From the NCBI GenBank assembly GCA_022180725.1, contig BQMO01000009.1:62001-126000 (forward strand): a stretch of DNA of 64,000 nucleotides. Direction: 5' to 3'. Of this stretch, positions 43,667 through 51,836 are shown one piece after another. This DNA is from Phycisphaerae bacterium (lineage in GTDB: Bacteria > Planctomycetota > Phycisphaerae > Phycisphaerales > UBA1924). The notes below the pieces were generated by a model, which saw only the letters and a list, made by a program, of their open reading frames with translations, was not told the DNA's origin and ran no database searches. The position numbers and the translations under genes were made by a program. Positions within the stretch are counted from its first letter, which is position 1. Every line of letters begins with the position of its first letter.

Positions 43667-43861
43667 AGCGAGGGTCCCCCGCGAAAGCCCCGCCGGGGAA
43701 GCCCGCGCACGATTTCGTGAGAAGTCCAAGTTTCCCTTCTACGTTCTCGGAACGCCACGGAGTACGTTTTTCGTGAAGGTCGAGCGTGGTTTGAAACGGT
43801 CCTCTCCCCGGGTGTCGCCCGAGCCGTTTGCGAAACACGTACGACTCTAGGAGAACGCACC

Positions 43862-45448
43862 ATGTCTTTCTCGAACGTCCGCTCTCTCGCCGCGATCGTT
43901 GCGGCCGCATGCTTCGGCACCGCGGCTTCCATGTCGGCCGGCACGGTGGTCATCATCGGCGGCCTGGGCAACTTCGACGTCCACAACCACGAGGGCACCG
44001 ACTGCAACGAGTTCGAGATCGAACTCGACGGCCCGTGCCCCGAGGACGTGTACCACACCTACTACAACGGCAACTACGGCGCGCCGACCATCACCGCGCT
44101 GCCGGGCAACACGGGTATCCGCGTCGTGTACTCGCGCCCGCATCACGCCACGCACCCCAACAGCATCGAGCACTTTGGCGTTTCGCTCTCAGCCGGGCAC
44201 CCCGTGACCGCGCAGCGCTTCCGCTGGATACCCGGCACGGTCACCAATCCCAACGACCCACCCCCGCCCCCGCCCCCGCCCCCGCCGCCCCCGCTCGCGC
44301 TCCCGCGTCTCACCGTTGAACTGATCTCGACCCCGACCGGGGACAGGATCCGCGAAACGGTCGAGAATGTCGATCCGCTGGGTCGGCTCATGTGGGTGGA
44401 TCGGCGCGTCACCGTCGTGCAGCGTCAGGTGGCGCTCGAGGAACTGATGCCCAACGATCCGCTGATCCTCGGCGCGACGCCGCTGGACATCGAGGAACTG
44501 ATCTTCGGCATCACTTTGGATCATGAGGAAGGCGCCCCGAGCCCCGGCGATACCGAGAGTGAGGTCGTGTCCTACGGCGTGTACAAGAACACCCCGGTGC
44601 TTGTCGGCGGTGAGTGGGAGGATGCCCCGGGTGAGATGATCGCCACGCTGCTGACCGCCCAGGTTACCCAGGCGACGTCCTGCTCCGACGCGCTCCTCCC
44701 GATCATCTCGGCCCAGCCGTTCAGCACCACGGCCGAGTTTGATCAATCGGCCGACTTCATGGTGGTCGCCGAGGCCAACCCCAACGGCGGCGATCTCGTG
44801 TACCAGTGGCAGCACGAGGGCGTCGATCTCGAGGGCGAGGATCAGCCCTTCCTCAATGTCGACCCGATCACGCTCGCGAGCGCGGGCTCCTACGTCTGCG
44901 TGATCTCCAACGACTGCGGGTATGTCGTCTCGCAGGCGGCCATACTTTCGGTCATGGTCCCGGTGGCCATCGATACGCAGCCCGAGTCGGACACGCGCCA
45001 TGCGGGGACCGATGCCCGGTTCGTGGTCGAGGCCGACACCATGATCGCGCCGGACTACACGTGGTTCCATAACAACGTGCCGATCGACCCGGCGTCCGCG
45101 CACTACACCGTATCGCAAGGATCGCGCGGCATGTCGTGCACCCTCACCATCCGCAACGTCCAAGCGAGCGACGCGGGCACGTACACCGTGCTCCTTTCGA
45201 ACCCCTACGACAGCGTCATCTCGCAACCGGTCACCCTGACGGTCACCGGCAACCCGCCGGCCTGCGACGGCGACGTGAACTGCGACGGCGCGGTGAACGG
45301 GATCGACGTGGAGGTGCAGGAACAGGCCGTGGGCGGCGACCTGGCCGACTACTGCCTGCCCGACGCGGACTTCAACCAGGACGGGGCCGTGAACGGGAAC
45401 GATGTGGAAGCGGTCGAACTGGTTGTGGGCGGCGGGCCGTGCCCGTAA
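43862..45448 (+). CDS. Exported protein with Ig-like domains and dockerin-like tail
   Basis: The 528-aa protein has a signal peptide (to about residue 27), an N-terminal domain of unknown type, and a 12-residue polyproline linker near 133-146. A second unknown domain follows, and then two Ig-like domains: FMVVAEANPNGGDLVYQWQH with SYVCVISNDCG, and TYTVLLSNPYDS in the second. The dockerin-like tail is nearly identical to that of the protease upstream. AGGAG lies 8 nt before the ATG. The 195-nt spacer before it holds no gene. It probably works at the cell surface. Confidence 0.85.
   Translation: MSFSNVRSLAAIVAAACFGTAASMSAGTVVIIGGLGNFDVHNHEGTDCNEFEIELDGPCPEDVYHTYYNGNYGAPTITALPGNTGIRVVYSRPHHATHPNSIEHFGVSLSAGHPVTAQRFRWIPGTVTNPNDPPPPPPPPPPPPLALPRLTVELISTPTGDRIRETVENVDPLGRLMWVDRRVTVVQRQVALEELMPNDPLILGATPLDIEELIFGITLDHEEGAPSPGDTESEVVSYGVYKNTPVLVGGEWEDAPGEMIATLLTAQVTQATSCSDALLPIISAQPFSTTAEFDQSADFMVVAEANPNGGDLVYQWQHEGVDLEGEDQPFLNVDPITLASAGSYVCVISNDCGYVVSQAAILSVMVPVAIDTQPESDTRHAGTDARFVVEADTMIAPDYTWFHNNVPIDPASAHYTVSQGSRGMSCTLTIRNVQASDAGTYTVLLSNPYDSVISQPVTLTVTGNPPACDGDVNCDGAVNGIDVEVQEQAVGGDLADYCLPDADFNQDGAVNGNDVEAVELVVGGGPCP
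44259..44292 (+). repeat. CCCCCG microsatellite coding for polyproline
   Basis: Repeated CCCCCG units encode a run of about 12 prolines between two domains. Such tracts can vary in length by slippage, and a non-triplet change would truncate the protein. Confidence 0.6.
45263..45448 (+). repeat. Dockerin-like tail cassette, copy 2
   Basis: This 186-nt copy matches copy 1 at about 177 positions. The only amino-acid changes are a Gly for Ala near the first Cys and QEQAVGG for QELAVGG. Confidence 0.85.
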
Positions 45449-45482
45449 CCCCGCCGCGGCCTTTCCGGGCGCCAATTTTGTG

Positions 45483-45510
45483 TGGACGCGCCCGCGGGAC
45501 GTGGTAAATT
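45483..45510 (+). promoter_or_regulatory. Putative promoter, TGGACG-16 nt-TAAATT
   Basis: TGGACG at 45483-45488 and TAAATT at 45505-45510 are spaced by 16 nt, giving a leader of about 65 nt for the gene at 45582 that includes a strong hairpin and a GGAGG site. Confidence 0.35.
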
Positions 45511-45529
45511 ACCTTCGAGAGGATGGCCG

Positions 45530-45555
45530 GGGCATGACGCGAGAGCGTCGTGCCC
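45530..45555 (+). promoter_or_regulatory. Leader hairpin with GAGA (GNRA) tetraloop
   Basis: GGGCATGACGC at 45530-45540 pairs with GCGTCGTGCCC at 45545-45555, with one U-G wobble, around the loop GAGA. It ends about 15 nt before the GGAGG ribosome site and may stabilise or control the mRNA. Confidence 0.4.
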
Positions 45556-45581
45556 TTGGCCGTTTCAATCGGAGGCTCGCC

Positions 45582-46493
45582 ATGCGATTCGCGACATGGA
45601 CTATCGTGGTCGGGTTGTTAGGGGCGACGTTCACGGGCGTGGCGTCGGGACAGATCCACGTGGCACTGGTCGCCGCCGCGGGCACGCCGCAGGCGAACGA
45701 CGTGATCGCGAAACTCACCGCCACGGGGAACTACGCATCGGTGACGTATATCAACGCGCAGACGGTGACGCCGACCCTGGAACAGTTGCAGGGGTACAAC
45801 GCCGTGCTGTGCTGGAGCAACAACACGTTCCAGAACGCCGAGGCGCTGGGCGACGTGCTGGCCGACTACACCGACTGGGGGGGCGGGGTGGTCGTGGCGG
45901 TCTTCGCGACGAGCACGACGACCGTGGGGCGTTCGCTGGGCGGGCGGTTCCGCAGCGGGGGGTACGAGATCATCCCGACGCAGAGCGGGAACACGGGCGG
46001 GGCGGCGTCGCTGGGGACGATCCTGCTGCCCAATCACCCGACGATGAACGACGTGGGAACGCTCATCGGCGGGACGACGGCGTCGCGGCCGACGACCACG
46101 GCCGTGACCTCGCACGGGTACAAGGTCGCGCTGTGGAGCGATGGGAAGACGCTGGTGGCGGCGAGCAATCTGTATCCGAACCGGATCGACCTGGGGATGT
46201 ACCCGCCGTCGCGCGATGGGGTGTCGACCTCGTGGGACCCGGCGACCGACGGTGCGATCATCCTGGCGAACGCGATCAACGCGACGCTTCCACCGCCGCC
46301 CCCGCCGTGCGACGCGGATATCAACTGCGACGGCGCGGTGAACGGGATCGACGTGGAAGTGCAGGAACTCGCGGTCGGCGGGGAAATGACCGACTACTGC
46401 CTGCCCGACGCGGACTTCAACCAGGACGGGGCCGTGAACGGCACGGACGTGGAAGCGGTGGAACTGGTGGTGGGCGGAGAGCCGTGCCCGTAA
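45582..46493 (+). CDS. Exported ThuA/GATase-like protein with dockerin-like tail
   Basis: The 303-aa protein has a signal peptide (MRFATWTIVVGLLGATFTGVASG) and a Rossmann-like domain. Its pattern recalls trehalose-utilisation/GATase-1-like folds: IHVALVAAAGTPQ, YNAVLCWSNNTF, LADYTDWGGGVVVAVFATST. No catalytic residue can be assigned with confidence. A Pro-rich linker leads to the tail. GGAGG lies 6 nt before the ATG, which decides this start over an in-frame ATG at 45534. Confidence 0.82.
   Translation: MRFATWTIVVGLLGATFTGVASGQIHVALVAAAGTPQANDVIAKLTATGNYASVTYINAQTVTPTLEQLQGYNAVLCWSNNTFQNAEALGDVLADYTDWGGGVVVAVFATSTTTVGRSLGGRFRSGGYEIIPTQSGNTGGAASLGTILLPNHPTMNDVGTLIGGTTASRPTTTAVTSHGYKVALWSDGKTLVAASNLYPNRIDLGMYPPSRDGVSTSWDPATDGAIILANAINATLPPPPPPCDADINCDGAVNGIDVEVQELAVGGEMTDYCLPDADFNQDGAVNGTDVEAVELVVGGEPCP
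46308..46493 (+). repeat. Dockerin-like tail cassette, copy 3
   Basis: This copy differs from copy 1 at about 20 of 186 positions, half of them silent, and keeps both loops and all four Cys residues. Confidence 0.85.
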
Positions 46494-46568
46494 GGCGTAC
46501 TGACGATCCCATCGAGGCCGAAGAACCGCTATTCCATCCCTGACTGTGGGGAGGAGAAGCGGGGTTCA

Positions 46569-46574
46569 TACGAT
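46569..46574 (+). promoter_or_regulatory. Putative -10 hexamer TACGAT for the cysteine desulfurase gene
   Basis: TACGAT ends 6 nt before the GTG at 46581. GAGGAG lies further upstream (46551-46556), outside normal ribosome-site spacing. Confidence 0.35.
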
Positions 46575-46580
46575 GGTCGC

Positions 46581-47717
46581 GTGGTCTACCTCGATAACAA
46601 CGCGACGACGAGGCCGAGCGAGGCGGTGGCCCAGGCCGTGCTGGCGGGGGTGCGTGAGCACTGGGAGAACCCATCGAGCGTGCACCGGGCCGGGCAGCGC
46701 GTGCGGGCGCAGGTGGAACTGGCCCGCGAGGCGACGGCGGGGCTGATCGACGCGAAGCCGCGTGAGATCACGTTTACGAGCGGCGGGACCGAGTCGATCG
46801 ACCTGGCGGTCCGCGGGTCGCTCGCCCGGACGGATCGGCGCGTGCTGGCGACGACGCGCGTGGAGCACGCGGCGGTGCGCGACCTGGCCCTGGAACTCGC
46901 CGCGGACGGCGTCGAGGTGCGCTGGCTGCCGCTGACAGACACGGGCGTGGTGGACCTGAACAGCGTGCGGGGGCTGGTGGGCGGGGCGGGGCTGGTGAGC
47001 GTGCAGTGGGCGAACAACGAGACCGGGGTGGTGCAGCCGGTGCGGGAGATTGCCCGGCTGGCGCGCGAGGCCGGGGCGCGGGTGCATATCGACGGCACAC
47101 AGTGGGTGGGCAAAATGCCGGCGAGCGTGGCGGCGGGGTGGTGCGACCTGCTGACGTTCTCGCCGCACAAGTTTCACGGGCCCAAGGGGGTGGGCGTGCT
47201 GTGGGTACGGCGCGGCCTGGGGCTGAAGCCCCGGCTGGTAGGAACGCAGGAACTAGGGCGGCGTGGGGGGACGGAGAACGTGCCGGGCATTCTGGGGGCG
47301 GGGGTGGCGGCGCGTGAGGCCGCCGCGTGGGTGATGGACGCGGGCGCGCGTGAACGACTGGCGTTGCTGCGGGACCGGTTCGAACGCTCGGTGGTCGCGG
47401 CCTGCCCGGGCGCGGTCGTGAATGGGGCGGGGTCGGAACGACTCTGGAACACGAGCAACATCGGGTTCCCGAGGCTGGAGGCCGAGGCGTTGCTCATGTT
47501 GCTCAGCGAGCGCGGGGTGTGCGCCTCGGCGGGGGCGGCGTGCAGTTCGGGATCGCTCGAGCCTTCGCCCGTGCTCCTGGCGATGGGCGTTCCGCCCGAG
47601 GTCGCCCACGGCAGTGTTCGGTTCAGCCTGTCGCGGGAAAGCACGGAGGCCGAGGTGATGGAAGCCGCGGGGGTCGTGGCGGCGTGCGTCGGGGTGCTGT
47701 CAGCCCGCACGGGGTGA
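46581..47717 (+). CDS. Cysteine desulfurase (NifS/IscS family)
   Basis: The enzyme removes sulfur from cysteine for Fe-S clusters or thiolation, using PLP. The 378-aa product begins VYLDNNATTRPSEAV and shows FTSGGTESIDLA, WANNETGVVQP, and the PLP lysine in TFSPHKFHGPKGVGVLW. The persulfide Cys lies in CASAGAACSSGSLEPS, a loop layout of NifS/IscS (group I). GTG 46581 is the only start that keeps the conserved N-terminus. No iscU or iscR is adjacent. Confidence 0.92.
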   Translation: MVYLDNNATTRPSEAVAQAVLAGVREHWENPSSVHRAGQRVRAQVELAREATAGLIDAKPREITFTSGGTESIDLAVRGSLARTDRRVLATTRVEHAAVRDLALELAADGVEVRWLPLTDTGVVDLNSVRGLVGGAGLVSVQWANNETGVVQPVREIARLAREAGARVHIDGTQWVGKMPASVAAGWCDLLTFSPHKFHGPKGVGVLWVRRGLGLKPRLVGTQELGRRGGTENVPGILGAGVAAREAAAWVMDAGARERLALLRDRFERSVVAACPGAVVNGAGSERLWNTSNIGFPRLEAEALLMLLSERGVCASAGAACSSGSLEPSPVLLAMGVPPEVAHGSVRFSLSRESTEAEVMEAAGVVAACVGVLSARTG

Positions 47718-47756
47718 ACGCCGGGGCTGGCGATTCCATGCCCGGGGGAATGCTGA

Positions 47757-47762
47757 TACGCT
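47757..47762 (+). promoter_or_regulatory. Putative -10 hexamer TACGCT for the DUF4190-like gene
   Basis: TACGCT ends 7 nt before the ATG at 47770. TTCCAT sits 17 nt upstream as a weak -35. Confidence 0.4.
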
Positions 47763-47769
47763 GTGCCCC

Positions 47770-48495
47770 ATGACAACCCTTTCTCCTCCCGGGGGCGAGT
47801 TCGCCCAGGCGATGCAAGGTCCTCAGCGCACAAGCGTGGCGGCGATTCTGTCGCTGGTGTGCGGCATTCTGGGGCTGGTCGTGTGCTGCGTGCCCTTCGC
47901 CGGGCCGGTCTTCGCCCTGCTGGGGCTGCTGTGCGCGGTGGTGGCGTTCCTGGCGATCGGACGGTCGGACGGGCGTGTCGGCGGGCGCGGCATGGCCGTG
48001 GGCGGGCTGGCGTGCTCGATCGTCGCCATGCTTCTGGGTATTGTGGTCGTCGTCGGCATGAACCAGGTGCTGACGATGTTCACGAAGTACGGCGACGCGG
48101 TGGGACAGGTGCAGACCGACGACAAGACGGGGCTGAGTGAAGTGCTTTCCAGCGGCGCGACGCAGACACTGACGCCCGAGGCCATCGAGGCGTTCAAGGA
48201 CGAGTCGATCGGATCGCTGGGCAAGTACCAGCGCGTGAAGCCCGGGATGTGGGCCTGGTTCGAGTCGTTCGGCATGCTGGGGCAGGTAGCCACCGGCATC
48301 CCGCCGAAGTACCAGGGGGGCGGGCAGACCCTGATCCCGCTGCACGGGGAGTTCGAGAAGGGAAGCGGGCTGATCCTGGTGCTCCTGGACCAGACGGAGC
48401 AGTCACCGTCGACGCCGCTGGGCAAGATCGAGAACATCGGGGTGGCGCCGACGGGCGGGCCGATCACCTGGCTGATCGACCCGAGCGGGCCGTGA
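47770..48495 (+). CDS. DUF4190-like membrane protein
   Basis: The 241-aa protein has two hydrophobic hairpins in its first ~100 residues (AAILSLVCGILGLVVCCVPF, then the GGLACSIVAMLLGIVVVV region), the pattern of DUF4190 small membrane modules. A soluble C-terminal part of about 130 residues, probably facing outward, has no known family. Function is unknown. It is preceded by a TACGCT hexamer and followed 25 nt later by tmk. Confidence 0.7.
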   Translation: MTTLSPPGGEFAQAMQGPQRTSVAAILSLVCGILGLVVCCVPFAGPVFALLGLLCAVVAFLAIGRSDGRVGGRGMAVGGLACSIVAMLLGIVVVVGMNQVLTMFTKYGDAVGQVQTDDKTGLSEVLSSGATQTLTPEAIEAFKDESIGSLGKYQRVKPGMWAWFESFGMLGQVATGIPPKYQGGGQTLIPLHGEFEKGSGLILVLLDQTEQSPSTPLGKIENIGVAPTGGPITWLIDPSGP

Positions 48496-48508
48496 CGGGT
48501 CGATCGGC

Positions 48509-48514
48509 TACACT
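48509..48514 (+). promoter_or_regulatory. Putative -10 hexamer TACACT for tmk-plsY
   Basis: TACACT ends 6 nt before the GTG at 48521 (12 nt before the alternative ATG at 48527). No -35 is apparent. Confidence 0.35.
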
Positions 48515-48520
48515 CGCGCC

Positions 48521-49228
48521 GTGAGCATGGACGCCGAACAACACGCGTGGGTGTCGCGACTGCGGGGGCGGTTCATCGCCTTCGAGGGCGCGGACGGATG
48601 CGGGAAGAGCACGCAACTGAAGCGGCTGGAGGCCCTGTGCGAGCGCGCGGGCGTCGCCGTCACGCTGGTGCGCGAGCCGGGGGGCACGCCCATCGGCGAG
48701 CGCATCCGCGACATCCTGCTGGCCAAGACCAGCGAGGGCATGACCCTGCGCTGCGAGATGCTCCTCTATATGGCCAGCCGATCGCAGTTGGTCGAGGCGG
48801 TGATTCGCCCGGCCTTGGCTCGGGGCGACCTGGTCATCGCCGACCGCTTCCTGGCCTCGACGTACGCGTACCAAGGCGCGGGGGGCGGGTTGCCCGAGGC
48901 GGAGATCGACGCGGCGGCGAGCATCGCGGTGGGTGTCACGCGGCCCGAGGTCAACTTGATCTACGACATCGATCCGCAGACGGCGGCGCGACGCGCAGGG
49001 ATTTTGACCACCGTGGGGAAAGGCGGGAGGAAGGGCGAGGCCGGGGTGTCGCTCTTCGCCGACCGCATGGAAAGCAAGGGCGACGCGTTTCACCGGAAGG
49101 TGCGCGAGGGGTACCTGGCACTGGCGAAACGCGATCCGGCGAGGCACCTCGTCATCGATGCGAGCGGCGACCCGGAGGCCGTGTGGATGCTTACGCTCGC
49201 GGGCCTGAAGGAGTGGCTGAAGGCGTGA
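48521..49228 (+). CDS. tmk: Thymidylate kinase
   Basis: Tmk phosphorylates dTMP to dTDP. The 235-aa product has the P-loop FEGADGCGKSTQ, the TMP-binding REPGGTPIGERIR, and DRFLASTYAYQGAGGGL. The lid region is longer than usual (TTVGKGGRKGEAGVSLF). GTG 48521 is favoured by the position of the TACACT hexamer; ATG 48527 would shorten it by two residues. The stop overlaps plsY by 4 nt (GTGA). Confidence 0.94.
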   Translation: MSMDAEQHAWVSRLRGRFIAFEGADGCGKSTQLKRLEALCERAGVAVTLVREPGGTPIGERIRDILLAKTSEGMTLRCEMLLYMASRSQLVEAVIRPALARGDLVIADRFLASTYAYQGAGGGLPEAEIDAAASIAVGVTRPEVNLIYDIDPQTAARRAGILTTVGKGGRKGEAGVSLFADRMESKGDAFHRKVREGYLALAKRDPARHLVIDASGDPEAVWMLTLAGLKEWLKA

Positions 49229-49917
49229 CGGCGGCGCTGCTCATCCTGGCGGGTTTCCTGTGCGGGTCGATCCCGTTTGGCCCGCTGGTGGCCCGGGCCA
49301 AGGGCGTAGACCTGCGGAAAGTCGGCTCGGGGAACGTGGGCGCGACCAACGTCGGGCGCGCCCTGGGGAAGAAGTGGTTTATCGGCGTGCTGCTGCTCGA
49401 CCTGGCCAAGGGCCTGCTGCCCGTGCTCGTCGCGGGGTGTGTGCTGGGCACGATGGGGCGGATGGCCATTGAGCCGAAGGACGCCGCGGCGTGGCTGGGT
49501 GTGGCCGTGGCGGCGGTGCTGGGGCATGTCTTCTCGCCGTGGCTGGGCTTTCGCGGGGGCAAGGGCGTGGCCACGGGCGCGGGGGTGGTCCTCGGTCTGT
49601 ACTGCGCTATGACCCCGCCGGCGCTCCTGGCGCTGATGGTGTTCGCGGTGGCGTTGCGCGTGGGGCGGTACATGAGCGTGGCGTCCATGCTGGCGGGGCT
49701 AAGCCTGCCCGTGGGCGTGGCGGCGTGGTTTCACGTGGCGCACCTGGGGTACACGCCCCGGGGCGAGGCCGTCGAGGTGCGGCACATGCTCGCGTTCCTG
49801 GTGTTCGCCGCGGTGCTCGGCGGGGGGATCGTGTGGACACATCGGGGGAACATTGCGCGCCTGCGCGCCGGCACCGAGCCGCGCTGGGTGAAGAAGCCCG
49901 ACGAGCTTCGCCCCTAG
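49225..49917 (+). CDS. plsY: Glycerol-3-phosphate acyltransferase PlsY
   Basis: PlsY transfers an acyl group from acyl-phosphate to glycerol 3-phosphate, the first step of phospholipid synthesis in many bacteria. The 230-aa membrane protein shows all three loops: CGSIPFGPLVARAKG, VGSGNVGATNVGRALG, and GHVFSPWLGFRGGKGVATG. The GTG at 49225 overlaps the tmk stop. The end overlaps the convergent Nudix-like gene by 4 nt. Confidence 0.94.
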   Translation: MTAALLILAGFLCGSIPFGPLVARAKGVDLRKVGSGNVGATNVGRALGKKWFIGVLLLDLAKGLLPVLVAGCVLGTMGRMAIEPKDAAAWLGVAVAAVLGHVFSPWLGFRGGKGVATGAGVVLGLYCAMTPPALLALMVFAVALRVGRYMSVASMLAGLSLPVGVAAWFHVAHLGYTPRGEAVEVRHMLAFLVFAAVLGGGIVWTHRGNIARLRAGTEPRWVKKPDELRP

Positions 49918-50630
49918 CGCGCGGGCGTACCCAGCCCGAGCGCACGCACCAGCGCCCGCGTGGGCGCAATGACCTCGTCGCCGTGCGCCGCGAGGAACGC
50001 GGGCACATCGTGCACCCAGCGGGTCTGCGTGTATTCCCAGTTGGCCGGGGCGGCTCGCGCGAAGTCGTCGATCGTGCCCAGGTCGATGCGGAAGACCACG
50101 TCGTCGCTGCGGGCAACGTGGTCGCGGACGACGGCGATGGGCGCGCCCGAGGCGATGCGCTCCCCCACTTCCTCCTCGACTTCGTCTGCCAAACTCCGCA
50201 ACAGCAACGCCTCGTCCATGATGTCCATGCTCGCCGCGGGGACGCCGATGCCCCCCGAGGGGCCGAGTTCCCACATGCCGGGGTAGATCCGCACCCCATC
50301 GCTACGCCGCCCGAAGAGGACCAGGGACCGTCCGGCCCGATCGCGCGCGGTCAGCACCGCCGTGACGGCGAAGAGTCGCACACCGGTGGCGACGCGGGGC
50401 TGCGCGGCGAGCCGCTGGTACGTCTCGCGTCGCACGAGGATGTCGCCCTGCTCGGCGTCGAGCGTGACCACCGAGAGGATCGGGCCGTTGTGCAGGCGCG
50501 GGTTCATCGCGCACAACCGCGCCCATTCGTCGTACAGCGGCGTGCCCGGCGGGGCTTCATCCGGCGCGGGGTCGCGCGCGATGCGTACGCGAACGCGGGT
50601 GGTCAACGGAAGCACCTCGACCTGATCCAT
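49914..50630 (-). CDS. Nudix-like hydrolase with altered Nudix box
   Basis: The 238-aa protein has a Nudix-like core (FAVTAVLTARDRAGRSLVLF, WELGPSGGIG). The motif DEVEEEVGE corresponds to R-E-U-x-E-E-x-G with the first Arg replaced by Asp and a one-residue shift to the upstream Glu. The metal-binding Glu residues remain, so hydrolysis of a nucleoside-diphosphate derivative is possible but not assured. ATG 50630 lies 3 nt after the ybaB stop, so it is the third gene of a minus-strand unit. Confidence 0.7.
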   Translation of the reverse strand: MDQVEVLPLTTRVRVRIARDPAPDEAPPGTPLYDEWARLCAMNPRLHNGPILSVVTLDAEQGDILVRRETYQRLAAQPRVATGVRLFAVTAVLTARDRAGRSLVLFGRRSDGVRIYPGMWELGPSGGIGVPAASMDIMDEALLLRSLADEVEEEVGERIASGAPIAVVRDHVARSDDVVFRIDLGTIDDFARAAPANWEYTQTRWVHDVPAFLAAHGDEVIAPTRALVRALGLGTPAR

Positions 50631-50633
50631 CAA

Positions 50634-51008
50634 TCACGGCCCCATGAAGTTGGCCAGGTCGGGGACGACTCCCTCCAACCCCAGTTCCTTTGCTTCGGCG
50701 TTGATGGCCTCGTGCAGGCGCTGACGCGCCTGGACCAATCCGGCGTTAACGGCCTGGGCGATCAGCCCCGCGGCGAGTTCACGGGTACGTTCGTCGGCGG
50801 CCATGCCCGTCAGCAACGCCGGCGAGAGTTCGACCCGCTCGACCATCATCGTTCCTCGCACCACAGCCCGGGCCGCTCCGCCCCCCGCTTCGCCCACCAC
50901 GCGCGTCGATTCCAACTTCGCCCGCGTTCGCCGGGCGGCCTCCTGCACCTTGTCCTTGTTCTTCATCAGCCCGGCCAGGGCGCCGAGCATCTTCATGTTG
51001 TCGAGCAT
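50634..51008 (-). CDS. YbaB/EbfC-family nucleoid-associated protein
   Basis: The 124-aa protein resembles YbaB/EbfC: an N-terminal helix rich in Met/Lys (MLDNMKMLGALAGLMKNKDK), a central beta-sheet (GGAARAVVRGTMMVERVEL), and C-terminal helices (AAGLIAQAVNAGLVQARQRL). The family forms dimers that bind DNA without strong sequence preference. GGAG lies 7 nt before ATG 51008. recR and dnaX, common neighbours elsewhere, are absent here. Confidence 0.75.
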   Translation of the reverse strand: MLDNMKMLGALAGLMKNKDKVQEAARRTRAKLESTRVVGEAGGGAARAVVRGTMMVERVELSPALLTGMAADERTRELAAGLIAQAVNAGLVQARQRLHEAINAEAKELGLEGVVPDLANFMGP

Positions 51009-51024
51009 CCGTCGTCTCCGTCGG

Positions 51025-51777
51025 TCACGTCGGCAGGCCGCGCGTGTCCCCCATGGACCCGCACTCCGGGCATCGGACCATGCCGCCCTTCGCCTCCACC
51101 CCGCGCAGATCGTACCGGCACTTCGGACACTGTTGGCGCGCGAGGCGTGCACGATGGCCGATCGCGCGGACCCACCCGGGAAGCCGCGGTACGCAGGACA
51201 CGACCATGCCGACGGCGACGAGAACCAGTCCGTCGTGCGCGATCCCCCACCACACGCGCGACGTGGTGTTGAAGTCGCCGCGCTCGACTTCGTCGGCGGC
51301 CTCCGGGAGGCGCCGCCCGCGCAGGGCGTCGGCGATGGCCCGTCGCGCCAGGGCGGCGTCGCGCGCATCGGTCGGCGCCTCGCCCGTGCTGAGTTCCCAG
51401 ATCAGCACGCGTGAGACTCGCCGACGTTCCCACGGCGCCCACACACCCCGGCACCATTCACCTCGCCAATACGACACGCTGACAACCCGCTCAGGGGCGG
51501 ACTGCGACAGGTCGGCAAGCATGCCGACGCTCTGGCTTTCGTCGATCACGGTCCGCCCGCCGTCGGGTTCACGGACGAGGTAGAGCGTCGCGACCAGGTC
51601 GTTGCCCGGCACTTGAAACTCGCGGAGGAGGCCGGTCCACCCCGAAGGCCCGCGCGGGTTGGCCTTGGGATATGCGCGGGCGAAGAGCACGGCGTCGAGC
51701 GTGATCAGGAGCAGCAAAGCCGCGCACCCCCACGGGGTGCGCAGCCTCGCCAGGACTCTCCGAACCAATGCCGTCAC
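51025..51777 (-). CDS. Membrane protein with C-terminal zinc ribbon
   Basis: The 250-aa protein has an N-terminal helix (~17-34), an outer domain of about 150 residues with paired Trp-rich strands (YWRGEWCRGVWAPW), a second helix (LVLVAVGMVVSCV), and a C-terminal ribbon CPKCRYDLRG with RCPECG. The ribbon matches the one that starts the protein at 11417-11854, here at the opposite end. GTG 51777 has AAGGA 7 nt upstream. Function is unknown. Confidence 0.7.
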   Translation of the reverse strand: MTALVRRVLARLRTPWGCAALLLLITLDAVLFARAYPKANPRGPSGWTGLLREFQVPGNDLVATLYLVREPDGGRTVIDESQSVGMLADLSQSAPERVVSVSYWRGEWCRGVWAPWERRRVSRVLIWELSTGEAPTDARDAALARRAIADALRGRRLPEAADEVERGDFNTTSRVWWGIAHDGLVLVAVGMVVSCVPRLPGWVRAIGHRARLARQQCPKCRYDLRGVEAKGGMVRCPECGSMGDTRGLPT

Positions 51778-51836
51778 GCGTAATCCTTGGCCACTGGCTT
51801 CTGGATTGCCCGGCCGATGTGTGGATCCATTCCTTG

